Below, piece by piece: positions 55,505 through 62,464 of a stretch of 62,464 nt of DNA; position 1 is the first letter of the stretch; each line of letters starts with the position of its first letter. Origin of the DNA: Streptomyces zinciresistens K42. GTDB taxonomy: Bacteria; Actinomycetota; Actinomycetes; Streptomycetales; Streptomycetaceae. Below the pieces are notes generated by a model. It worked only from the letters and a program-made list of their open reading frames with translations. It searched no databases and was not told the origin of the DNA. Position numbers and translations under genes: made by a program. The DNA lies in assembly GCF_000225525.1 (NCBI RefSeq), contig NZ_AGBF01000025.1, positions 1-62,464 of the forward strand, given 5' to 3'.

Positions 55505-56721
55505 AGCACACCCTTCCGGATCACGTCCTCGTGGTCGGCGCGTCGGCGGCCGGCCTCAGCACCGCGGAGGCACTGCGCCGCAAGGGGTTCGGCGGCCGGC
55601 TGACTCTCCTGGGGGCCGAGACCGCTCTGCCGTACGACCGGCCGCCGTTGTCGAAGCAGATCCTCTCCGGGATCTGGGAACCCACCCGGGCGCAACTGCG
55701 CGCGAAGGAGGCGCTGGACGCGCTGGACGCCGAGTTCCTCCTGGGGGACGCGGCCACGGCGCTCGATGCCGGACGCCGTACCGTCCGTACCGCCTCGGGC
55801 GGGTCGGTGACGGCCGACGCCGTCGTCGTGGCCACGGGTGTCAGCCCCCGTGCGCTGCCCGGTCAGGACGGTCTGAGAGGCGTGCACAGGTTACGTGCCG
55901 TCTCCGACGCCGTCGCTCTGCGTACCGCGCTGCTCGGAGCCAGGCGCCTGGTCGTCGTGGGCGACGGTGTGCTCGGCGCGGAGACGGCGGCCACCGCACG
56001 CCAGATGGGGCTGGACGTCTGCCTGCTCGGCCCGCAACCGGCGCCGTTGACGGCTCAGTTGGGGCCGTACGTGGCCGAGTGCCTCGCGGACCTGCACCGG
56101 CAGCACGGCGTCGCCCTGCGCGGCGGGGCGCTGGTCGACCGGCTGCTCTCGCGCGACGGAACGGTCACGGGCGTCAGGCTCGCCGACGGGGAGGAACTGG
56201 CCGCCGACGTGGTCGTGACGGCGGTGGGCAGCGCCCCCGCGACCGACTGGCTCCGGGACAGCGGCCTCGTCCTGGACGACGGGGTCGTCTGCGACGAGCG
56301 CAGCCGCGCGGACGAGGGAATCTGGGCCGTCGGGGACGTGGCCCGCTGGCGCCACCAGGGGCTGGGCCGGACGCTCCGGCTGGAGAACCGCACCAACGCC
56401 ACCGAACAGGCGCTGGCCGTGGCCGGGAACATCCTCGGCGAGGACCGCCCCTACGTGCCGGTTCCGTACTTCTGGACCGACCAGTTCGACGTCCGCATCC
56501 AGGCGTTCGGTCTGCCGTCGCCCGACGCGAGGACCGTGCTCGTCGAAGGCGATCCGGCGGAGGGGCGGTTCGTGGTCCGCCACGACGGCCCGCACGGCCC
56601 CGTCTGCGTCCTCGGCTGGAGGATGCCCAAGCAGACCCGGCTGCACAGGGCGAGCGTCGTCGACCACTACACCCGGCCGTCACGGCGGACCACTCCGTCC
56701 GCGGGCATGTCCTCCGCGTAG
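55501..56721 (+). CDS. FAD-dependent ferredoxin reductase
   Basis: A 406-residue NAD(P)H:ferredoxin reductase of the putidaredoxin-reductase type. FAD fold VVGASAAGLSTAEALRR (residues about 10-26), then YDRPPLSKQIL typical of the oxygenase-coupled subgroup, a second NAD(P) fold VVVGDGVLGAETAATARQ, and GIWAVGDVARW for the flavin. The C-terminal reductase domain has VPYFWTDQFDVRIQ. The GTG start overlaps the ferredoxin stop. It passes electrons from NAD(P)H to the ferredoxin and thus to the P450. Confidence 0.93.
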   Translation: MKHTLPDHVLVVGASAAGLSTAEALRRKGFGGRLTLLGAETALPYDRPPLSKQILSGIWEPTRAQLRAKEALDALDAEFLLGDAATALDAGRRTVRTASGGSVTADAVVVATGVSPRALPGQDGLRGVHRLRAVSDAVALRTALLGARRLVVVGDGVLGAETAATARQMGLDVCLLGPQPAPLTAQLGPYVAECLADLHRQHGVALRGGALVDRLLSRDGTVTGVRLADGEELAADVVVTAVGSAPATDWLRDSGLVLDDGVVCDERSRADEGIWAVGDVARWRHQGLGRTLRLENRTNATEQALAVAGNILGEDRPYVPVPYFWTDQFDVRIQAFGLPSPDARTVLVEGDPAEGRFVVRHDGPHGPVCVLGWRMPKQTRLHRASVVDHYTRPSRRTTPSAGMSSA

Positions 56722-56872
56722 GCCGTTGCGCGGGCACGCACGCGACGCGCGGCGTCCCGCCCGCTCTGCTCGACGCCTGGACACCACCGGCAGGGTGGCC
56801 GTCGAGCACACCCTCACCCCCCGCCCCCATTCCCCCTTCTCCTCTCGCAGCCACGCCCATGGAGGACTCGCC

Positions 56873-58102
56873 ATGACGACACACCACGAGACCGCCGCGG
56901 ACATCCCCGACTTCCCGGCGCCGCGTTCCCCGGCCTGCCCCTTCGACCCCTCACCGGAACTGCGCGCGCTGAGCGAACACGGCCCCCTCACCCGCGTCCG
57001 TTCCTGGGGCGGCACCACGCCCTGGGCGGTGACGGGGCACGCGGAACAGAAGGCACTCCTGTCCGACGCCCGGTTGAGCGTCGACTTCGCCCTGCCCGGT
57101 TTCCCCAGCCCCGTCGACCCTCGGCACAGCCGCAGGCAGAGTGCGGGCGACCTGAGCTTCGTGGGCATGGACGATCCGGAGCACACCCGGCTGCGCCGCA
57201 TGGTCAGCGGCGCCTTCACCATCAAACGCGTCGAGGCCATGCGCGCGTCGATCCAGCGGATGACCGACGCCTTCATCGACGACATCCTGGCGGGCCCCAA
57301 GCCCGTCGACCTCGTGCAGGCCCTGGCGCTGCCCCTGCCCTCCCTGGTCATCTCGGACCTGCTCGGCGTCCCCTACCAGGACCACGACTTCTTCCAGACG
57401 AACAGCAAGACCCTGGTGTCGGCCGTGACCACCGGCGAGCAGCGGCAGGCCGCCCACGCGGCACTGGCGCAGTACCTCGACGACCTGATCGGGAAGAAGA
57501 TCACCGCGCCGGGCGAGGACCTGCTGTCCAAACTGGGCCGGCATGTCACAGAAGGCGAACTGACCCGCCGCGGTGCGGCCACCATGGGTGTCCTGCTGCT
57601 GCTCGGCGGCCACGAGACGACCGCCAACATGATCAGCCTGGGCACCCTGCTGCTGCTCCGGGACCCCGGCCAGGCCGCCGTCATCCGCCACGCCGAGAAC
57701 CAGCAGGCCGTCGTCAACGCCGTCGAAGAACTGCTCCGCTACCTCAGCATCGTCCATCTCGGACGCCGCCGAACCGCCCTGGAGGACATCGAGATCGGCG
57801 GGCAGACCATCCGGGCCGGCGAAGGCGTCATCCTCCTCGGCGAACTCGCCAACCGCGACCCCGACGTCTTCGAGAACCCCGACCGGCTCGACCTCACCCG
57901 CGATTCCCGCCTGCACCAGGCCTTCGGAAGCGGCATCCACCACTGTGTGGGCCAGCCGCTGGCACGCCTCGAACTCCAGATCCTCTATCCCACCCTGCTG
58001 CGCCGGATTCCCACCCTGCGCGCCGCCGTCCCACTGGAGGAGACCCGCTTCAAGTACGACGCGGTGATCTACGGCCTGCACGAACTCCCCGTGACCTGGT
58101 AG
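56873..58102 (+). CDS. cytochrome P450 (CYP105-like)
   Basis: A soluble 409-residue class I P450. The I-helix motif is LGGHETTANMISLG (245-250 is GGHETT), the K-helix is E286-x-x-R289, and the haem loop FGSGIHHCVGQPLARLE holds Cys358. GHETTAN with the downstream VHLGRRRTALEDIEIGGQTI resembles CYP105 enzymes, which hydroxylate varied hydrophobic compounds. GGAGG precedes the ATG at 6 bases. A 151-base gap separates it from the reductase. With its own redox partners and TetR it is a self-sufficient inducible oxidation module; the substrate is unknown. Confidence 0.93.
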   Translation: MTTHHETAADIPDFPAPRSPACPFDPSPELRALSEHGPLTRVRSWGGTTPWAVTGHAEQKALLSDARLSVDFALPGFPSPVDPRHSRRQSAGDLSFVGMDDPEHTRLRRMVSGAFTIKRVEAMRASIQRMTDAFIDDILAGPKPVDLVQALALPLPSLVISDLLGVPYQDHDFFQTNSKTLVSAVTTGEQRQAAHAALAQYLDDLIGKKITAPGEDLLSKLGRHVTEGELTRRGAATMGVLLLLGGHETTANMISLGTLLLLRDPGQAAVIRHAENQQAVVNAVEELLRYLSIVHLGRRRTALEDIEIGGQTIRAGEGVILLGELANRDPDVFENPDRLDLTRDSRLHQAFGSGIHHCVGQPLARLELQILYPTLLRRIPTLRAAVPLEETRFKYDAVIYGLHELPVTW

Positions 58103-58117
58103 CCCCTCGGCCTCGGT

Positions 58118-58137
58118 GGCGCCCGCCCCCGGGCGCC
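58118..58137 (+). terminator. terminator after P450
   Basis: 8-bp stem GGCGCCCG/CGGGCGCC with a 4-base loop, 15 bases after the stop. The rest of the gap to 58354 carries only an open minus-strand frame without a plausible start. Confidence 0.6.
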
Positions 58138-58354
58138 GCCGTCACGTCCGCCGGACTCCTTCAGGCGTTGTCCACGAACCGCACGCACGACCGCCGGCCT
58201 TCGCTGCCGACCGCGAACTTGCCGGTCGGGCCGGTGCGGAGACTGGTGCCGCCCTCGTTGATCATCGTGACCTCGTGGAGTACCGATGTCGCCTCGGCCT
58301 GTGGGGTGGAGAACACGGCTGTGGGGCTGTGCGGCAGGAATCCCCCGTTGACGC

Positions 58355-59374
58355 TCAGTAGGTGCTGGTAGTTCTGCTCTGTCGCTTCCCCCGGCTCCCC
58401 TGCCCGTGTTCGAGCGCCGACGCCGCCTGGCCGGTCAGTGTGGTGGTCAGCCACCGCATGAACGCGTCGTACTCGGCCGCCACACTCCACCGAAGCATCG
58501 CGCCGTCGTCGCTGGCGGTGGTCCGTCCGATGTCGTCCATGGCGATGCGGATGCGGTCGGAATCGACGAACGGAAGGTCCAGGGCCGCAGAGAGGGTCAG
58601 CGCGTCATGCTGCATGCTGCCGGGGTAGAAGCGGCTGAACCACGCGTCGAGGTGGGCGCAGAGAAGCGAGGCCCAGGCGGGTGCGTCGGACGCGGTCAGC
58701 CAGGCGTACAGAGGGGTGTCCGCCGTCACCTCGATCTGCGGGGTGAAGGTGACTTCGGAGGCGACGAATCCGGGTGTGTGCAGGCGCCCCGCGGCGACCG
58801 CGTCAAGCACGCGCCCCGCGGCGGTCACGTCCAGCCGGATGTTGTGCTCGGCGCTTTCGGGGTTGCGGTAGCGCAGGGCGCCGCCCATCTGCGTCACGCG
58901 GAGCCGGGTCGCGGCCTCCGGCGCTTCCGTGACGACCCGTGCCAGATTCGACAAGGGCGCCATCCCCACCCATCGCACGGGTCCGGGCACGGCGGCAAGG
59001 ACGTCGAGCACCGCGCCGACGACGTCGGTACCTTGGGCCGGCACGGTCGGCGGAATCAGTTCCTCTACGACGAGGTACGGGGTGGGCGCGAGTTCGGCGC
59101 CGGCGACCGTCAGTACGTCGGACCGGCCCATGAGATCGAGAAGGTGGCGTGCGAACCGTGCGCGCTGTCCGCGCGATTCGTCCCCGGTGAGGACGAGTTT
59201 CAGATCGCCGGTGCAGCGTGCCGCGGCGGCCAGGGCGTCATCCGCGTCGCCACCGATGTCGGTGTCGATGATGAGTGGTGTGCCGCGCAGGTCTTCCGGC
59301 CGGGGATGCGAGCGCAGGGCGTCGGCAGTCCGGGCCGGGCCGCTGCCGGGAACCGCCTCGCCCGGGGCCGTCAT
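58355..59374 (-). CDS. nucleoside hydrolase-like protein
   Basis: A 339-residue member of the inosine/uridine-preferring nucleoside hydrolase superfamily, which split N-glycosidic bonds of ribonucleosides in the cytoplasm. The Ca2+-binding aspartate cluster is DTDIGGDADDALA (residues 37-49); the transition-state Asn is in AEHNIRLD and the leaving-group His in QHDALTLS. The 30-residue N-terminal extension and the Gly/Arg-rich end are unusual. It stands alone. Substrate range, or a role on a pyrimidine-like analogue, is open. Confidence 0.87.
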   Translation of the reverse strand: MTAPGEAVPGSGPARTADALRSHPRPEDLRGTPLIIDTDIGGDADDALAAAARCTGDLKLVLTGDESRGQRARFARHLLDLMGRSDVLTVAGAELAPTPYLVVEELIPPTVPAQGTDVVGAVLDVLAAVPGPVRWVGMAPLSNLARVVTEAPEAATRLRVTQMGGALRYRNPESAEHNIRLDVTAAGRVLDAVAAGRLHTPGFVASEVTFTPQIEVTADTPLYAWLTASDAPAWASLLCAHLDAWFSRFYPGSMQHDALTLSAALDLPFVDSDRIRIAMDDIGRTTASDDGAMLRWSVAAEYDAFMRWLTTTLTGQAASALEHGQGSRGKRQSRTTSTY

Positions 59375-60241
59375 CGCCTGTCAGTGCCGGCGCGGGTCGC
59401 CGGCCGTCGAGGTGGCGGCGTCTCCCCTGTGGGGAGGCCCTGGTACATCACGGTGAGAGCCCCTCCCTCCGCCGGAACCGCCCGGGTACCGTCACCCGTG
59501 GCCGCCGTCGCTTCGACTCCGTCCATCCGCCGCCCCTCTCTCCAGGAACTCGGGTCTCTCCAGGAACTCGGGCCCATTCGCCCGGAACTCAGCATGACGG
59601 CCGGGCAGGACACACCGTCAACTCCTCGCACGCGTAAGCTGATTCAACGTAACGGGACGCGGCACTCGCACACATCCAAGAGCCCGTACACCGCCCACGC
59701 GACGCCCCGCCCGCTCACGCCACCCGCTCACGCAACCCGCGTTCGCCACTCAGCGTCACGGACGGCAGAGCGCACCGTCCACTCTTTGTGCCCGTACGCC
59801 GACTCCGCGTACGGGGCGCCGTACTCGCTCTCAGCCGCGCGCGACCGCCGCGCCGGCTCCGGCGCCGGGAACCCCGCCGCCGCCCAGCCGGTTCTCCCCA
59901 CCGGCACCTTCGCGCGGTCGTTTCCGACGCCATTCGTCCAGCCTGCTCCCTGTGTGCCTGCTCCGCCGGTTCTGCCGCTTTCCTCCGCTTTCCTCGGAGG
60001 CCGGCCGGGCTCCGGCGGGTGAGGCACCCCAAGGTTCGGTGCGGGGGAGGTCACGACTGGGTCATGTGAGGGGCGGTGGCGTGATGATCCTCGCCGGACC
60101 TGCTTAGGGTGACCGGCGTGCAGGGTCGATTCGTCGGCGAGATCCGGTCGGGGACGGCCGGCCGCGGCGTCGACGTAGGGGACTCCGCGCGGACGGCACC
60201 ACGGACGCCGCCGCTCCGGACGTGACAAAGGATTTCTGAAC
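59375..60241. other. 867-base gap without a supported gene
   Basis: The frames here are short or Pro/Arg-rich shadows. Visible features are two tandem copies of an 18-bp unit ending in CAGGAACTCGGG (59537-59554 and 59555-59572) and a 9-bp-stem hairpin CCCGTACGC/GCGTACGGG (59791-59815). The right end should hold the promoter of the ArsR-type gene, but no palindrome stands out. Confidence 0.6.
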
Positions 60242-60625
60242 GTGACCGAGGGACAGCCCGACAGCTGCGATCTGCTCTGCCTGGACACGACGGTGGCGTC
60301 GGCACTGCGCTCCAGCATGCCCGCCGCGGGACGGACCGAGCTGGCAGCGGCGGCGGCCAAGGCGCTCGGCGACCCCACCCGGCTGGCGGTCGCCTCGGCG
60401 CTGGCGGTGGCAGGAGAGCTGTGCGTGTGCGATCTGGCATGGGTGATCGGCCAGGCCCAGAACCTCGTCTCGCACCATCTGCGCTACTTGCGCGCGGCGG
60501 GTCTGGCCACCTCCCGGCGGGCCGGCCGCCTGGCGATATACGCACTCACAGACCGCGGCCGTACCCTGACCCAAGCCGTACTCGGCTCCGAACCGGTGGC
60601 ACACCGCGCCGCCGACCGCCTCTGA
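60242..60625 (+). CDS. ArsR/SmtB-family metal sensor, CadC-like
   Basis: A 127-residue winged-helix repressor starting at GTG. The cysteines Cys9 and Cys13 near the N-terminus and Cys61 and Cys63 in ELCVCDLA at the start of the DNA-binding helix have the same spacing (x3 and x1) as the Cd/Pb/Zn site of staphylococcal CadC (Cys7, Cys11, Cys58, Cys60). The recognition helix is QNLVSHHLRYLRAAGL. It should therefore repress metal-resistance genes until Cd(II), Pb(II) or Zn(II) binds. No efflux pump lies in the window; the next gene is a signal peptidase II. Confidence 0.92.
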   Translation: MTEGQPDSCDLLCLDTTVASALRSSMPAAGRTELAAAAAKALGDPTRLAVASALAVAGELCVCDLAWVIGQAQNLVSHHLRYLRAAGLATSRRAGRLAIYALTDRGRTLTQAVLGSEPVAHRAADRL

Positions 60626-60748
60626 CGGCACGCGGTACGTCCCCGGACCCCGTCCGGCACCGCCGTCGTCCCGGGGCCCCGGCCGGCGCCGGGGGCCCGG
60701 CCAGCCGTCCCCGCCCGTCCGTCCACCGCAGTCCTGGAGTCCACCACC

Positions 60749-61279
60749 ATGACGGAAACGCACCCCGCACCGACCGACGTGTCCCCCGCCGCCCCGCGCC
60801 GCGGCGCAGGACGGCGCAGAATCGCCGCGCTGGCGCTGGCCGTGGCCGTCGCCGGGGGAGACCTCGGCGCCAAGGCGTGGGCCGAGAGGGCGCTGCCCGG
60901 TGACCCGATCCCCCTCGGCCTGCTGGAACTGCGCCTCGCCTACAACCCGGGCGTCGCCTTCTCCATGGGCGGGAACCTGCCCTCGTGGGTGGTGATAGCG
61001 GTCACCGGTGTCATCACCGCGTTCGTGGCGATCGTGGGATGGCGCCTGGCGCCCAAGTCGTGGGCGGCCGCGGGCGCCGCGGCCTTCATCCTGGGCGGCG
61101 CCGCCGCCAACCTGATCGACCGGGCCGGTGACGGCGTCGTGACCGACTACCTGCACACCGGCTGGTGGCCCACCTTCAACATGGCCGACGTCTTCATCGT
61201 GACCGGCGGAATCGCCGTCGCGATCCTGGCCTGGCGGTACCCGGACGAGGAGCCGGAGAAGGCCGAGAGCGCCGCCTGA
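60749..61279 (+). CDS. lspA: lipoprotein signal peptidase II
   Basis: A 176-residue polytopic aspartyl protease that cleaves prolipoprotein signal peptides. The four helices and the catalytic aspartates Asp124 (AANLIDRAGDG) and Asp147 (FNMADVFI) are intact, as are NPGVAFS and Asp38 in helix 1. The N-terminus is a 25-residue basic/Pro extension. LspA paralogues accompany metal-resistance genes elsewhere (PbrC in the lead operon of Cupriavidus), and this one follows a CadC-like sensor by 123 bases, so it is probably an accessory copy rather than the housekeeping one. Confidence 0.92.
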   Translation: MTETHPAPTDVSPAAPRRGAGRRRIAALALAVAVAGGDLGAKAWAERALPGDPIPLGLLELRLAYNPGVAFSMGGNLPSWVVIAVTGVITAFVAIVGWRLAPKSWAAAGAAAFILGGAAANLIDRAGDGVVTDYLHTGWWPTFNMADVFIVTGGIAVAILAWRYPDEEPEKAESAA

Positions 61280-61445
61280 GTCGGCATGAATTCCGCATTG
61301 GCTTTCTTCATATCAGAAGTGAATTTCCCCGGCTGAATCAGTTCCGCCTCTCCGGTTTTCCGCGACGTCTCCCCGGACATGCTCCGGCGGGAGGGCGGAG
61401 ACGGGTCCGTCTCTCCGGAAAGAGCTTCAGGAGGTGGCGGGGGAC

Positions 61446-62231
61446 GTGGAAATCCACGAAGAGGAATGTGGAGATCCTCATGAGGCCGAGGAATTCACCG
61501 AGCGGCCCGCGGGCGCGGCCCCATGGGGAGACGACCGGCCCTGGCTCACCCCGGACGAGGTCCGCAGCCAGGTGTTCACGACGGTGCGGCTCCGCGAGGG
61601 GTACGACCTGGGCGAGGTGGACGACTTCCTCGGTCGTGTGGAGCGGACGCTGAACGCCGTCCTCCAGGAGAACGCGACGCTGCGCGGACGGCGGGACGCC
61701 CCCGGGGCGGGCCCGCGGCAGGGCGGTGAGCCGCGTTCCGCGCGGGCGGAGCGGATCATCGCCCTCGCGCAGACCGTGGCCGACCAGGCGGTCATGGACG
61801 CCTACGCCCAGGCCGCACAGATCGTGGCCGACGCCGAGAGCCGCGCCGCGGAGATCGAACGGCGCGCCGCCGACGAGGCCGCGGGCATCCGCCTGCACGC
61901 CGACGGCCTGCACGTACACGCCCAGGAGTACCGCAACCAGCTCCGCTCGGGGCTGGAGATGCAGATCCGCTCCGCCGAGGAGCAACTGCGGCTGCTCGAA
62001 GGGGAGCCCGGCGGCGGCGCGTATCCCGCCATGGCGGGCGCCTCCTCCGTCCCCTCCCTGTCCCCGTCCCCCTCCCCGTGCCCCTCCGGCGCGGTGACGC
62101 GGCTGCGGCAAGGGCCCGTCGACTGGGGCGTCCGCCCGCGGCGTGAGGACTCGGGGATCGGTCCGCGACGCGACGGCATCAGCGTCGGTGCGCGGCTCGA
62201 CGAGTACGGCGCCGCGGAGAACACGGCCTGA
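61446..62231 (+). CDS. DivIVA-domain coiled-coil protein
   Basis: About 261 residues, from a GTG 11 bases after AGGAGG; a GTG at 61434 abuts the same site and is less likely. The DivIVA domain is LTPDEVRSQVFTTVRLREGY and LGEVDDFLGRVE (residues about 35-75). A second coiled coil of alternating Ala/Glu/Arg heptads follows (about 100-185). The tail contains a PSLSPSPSPCPS low-complexity stretch and a disordered end. Streptomyces DivIVA directs tip growth; this shorter relative without a second conserved domain may be an accessory scaffold. Confidence 0.85.
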   Translation: MEIHEEECGDPHEAEEFTERPAGAAPWGDDRPWLTPDEVRSQVFTTVRLREGYDLGEVDDFLGRVERTLNAVLQENATLRGRRDAPGAGPRQGGEPRSARAERIIALAQTVADQAVMDAYAQAAQIVADAESRAAEIERRAADEAAGIRLHADGLHVHAQEYRNQLRSGLEMQIRSAEEQLRLLEGEPGGGAYPAMAGASSVPSLSPSPSPCPSGAVTRLRQGPVDWGVRPRREDSGIGPRRDGISVGARLDEYGAAENTA

Positions 62232-62368
62232 ACACGGCTTGAGGGACGGCCCGAGGGACGGCCGCCGCCCTTTTCGATTTCGCATTCGTGCGGTTGCGCC
62301 GAGCTTTTGGCCGAGTTCCGCTTTCCGGCCGCGCCGTCCCCCTTTCCCGCGCCCGCAGGCGCGTTCTT

Positions 62369-62402
62369 CCGCATCGCCCTGTCTCCGGAAAGGGCGATGC
62401 GG
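62369..62402. terminator. hairpin near right edge
   Basis: Perfect 12-bp stem (CCGCATCGCCCT and its complement) with a 10-base loop. It may end the DivIVA-domain gene or a minus-strand gene lying beyond the edge. Confidence 0.7.
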
Positions 62403-62403
62403 G

Positions 62404-62464
62404 TACGCCGTGCGGCGGGGCGGCGCCTACGCCGCGTGGCGGGGCGGCGCCTACGCCGTGCGGC
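62404..62464. repeat. 24-bp tandem repeats at right edge
   Basis: Two 24-bp units (62404-62427 and 62428-62451), differing at three positions, and 13 bases of a third that is cut by the window. Each starts TACGCCG and ends GGCGGCGCC. All three minus-strand copies contain the stop TAG in one frame; the plus strand would read an 8-residue repeat. Confidence 0.8.

Noticed and set aside
58161..58490. 109-codon minus-strand frame near the nucleoside hydrolase
   Set aside because: Its only good start lies inside the hydrolase gene and no ribosome site is seen; the downstream part (SVLHEVTMINEGGTSLRTG) looks protein-like but I could not support a start or a family.
59791..59815. Hairpin as part of a tRNA or small RNA gene
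   Set aside because: No cloverleaf, T-loop or anticodon pattern surrounds it; across the window no tRNA or rRNA was recognised.
61802..62374. 190-codon minus-strand frame
   Set aside because: Antisense to the DivIVA-domain gene, crosses its hairpin, and is Ser/Arg/Pro-rich.

Overview
The window is a stretch of high-GC actinobacterial chromosome. GC-rich third codon positions, many GTG/TTG starts, and xylFGH, rok7B7, ngcEFG, acnA and murA2-type genes indicate Streptomyces. From memory, 0-41 kb follows the order of the S. coelicolor SCO6032-SCO5998 region (rhomboid, hemE, DUF3000, a LuxR regulator, RNase D, fadAB, dxs, xylFGH, ROK regulator, NgcEFG-type transporter, aconitase, MurA2). That comparison is recalled and was not computed.

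Layout. 0-3.5 kb: a cut DUF4349 membrane protein, an FAD oxidoreductase, a small unknown and a rhomboid protease. 3.5-14.4 kb: housekeeping genes (hemE, DUF3000, an orphan regulator, RNase D, the fatty-acid beta-oxidation pair fadAB, two unknowns, a beta-hydroxyacid dehydrogenase and a PIN/NYN-like protein). 14.5-27 kb, all on the minus strand: amino acid permease, dxs, the pentose transporter xylFGH, a ROK repressor, and a chitobiose/GlcNAc-type ABC transporter without its own ATPase; a DasR-like site lies upstream of that transporter. 27-34.2 kb: two large convergent secreted GH92 alpha-mannosidases that share a 12-bp palindromic operator. 34.2-41.3 kb: a perfect CebR box with no obvious target, aconitase, a crowded acnA/argG control region (iron box, a palindrome, ARG-box-like repeats), argG, a DUF4236 peptide, and an XRE-MurA fusion.

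41.5-62.5 kb is accessory. It begins with a TetR/NTF2/NmrA cassette. A graveyard follows (43.5-45.8 kb) with a truncated group II intron reverse transcriptase, an IS701-like transposase scrap and a TetR scrap. Next comes a tightly packed seven-gene operon (45.8-54.3 kb): two MaoC-like hot-dog proteins, an MHS-family transporter, a ThDP enzyme, a class III CoA-transferase, a GntR regulator and an FGGY kinase. It looks like a complete import-activate-cleave catabolic route for an unknown carboxylic acid, and it is the best candidate here for an undescribed system. Then come a self-contained TetR/ferredoxin/ferredoxin-reductase/P450 operon, a nucleoside hydrolase, a CadC-like metal sensor next to a second lspA, and a DivIVA-domain protein. 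The right edge holds 24-bp tandem repeats.

Convergent gene pairs and operon ends are mostly marked by strong GC-rich hairpins. No tRNA, rRNA or CRISPR array was recognised.
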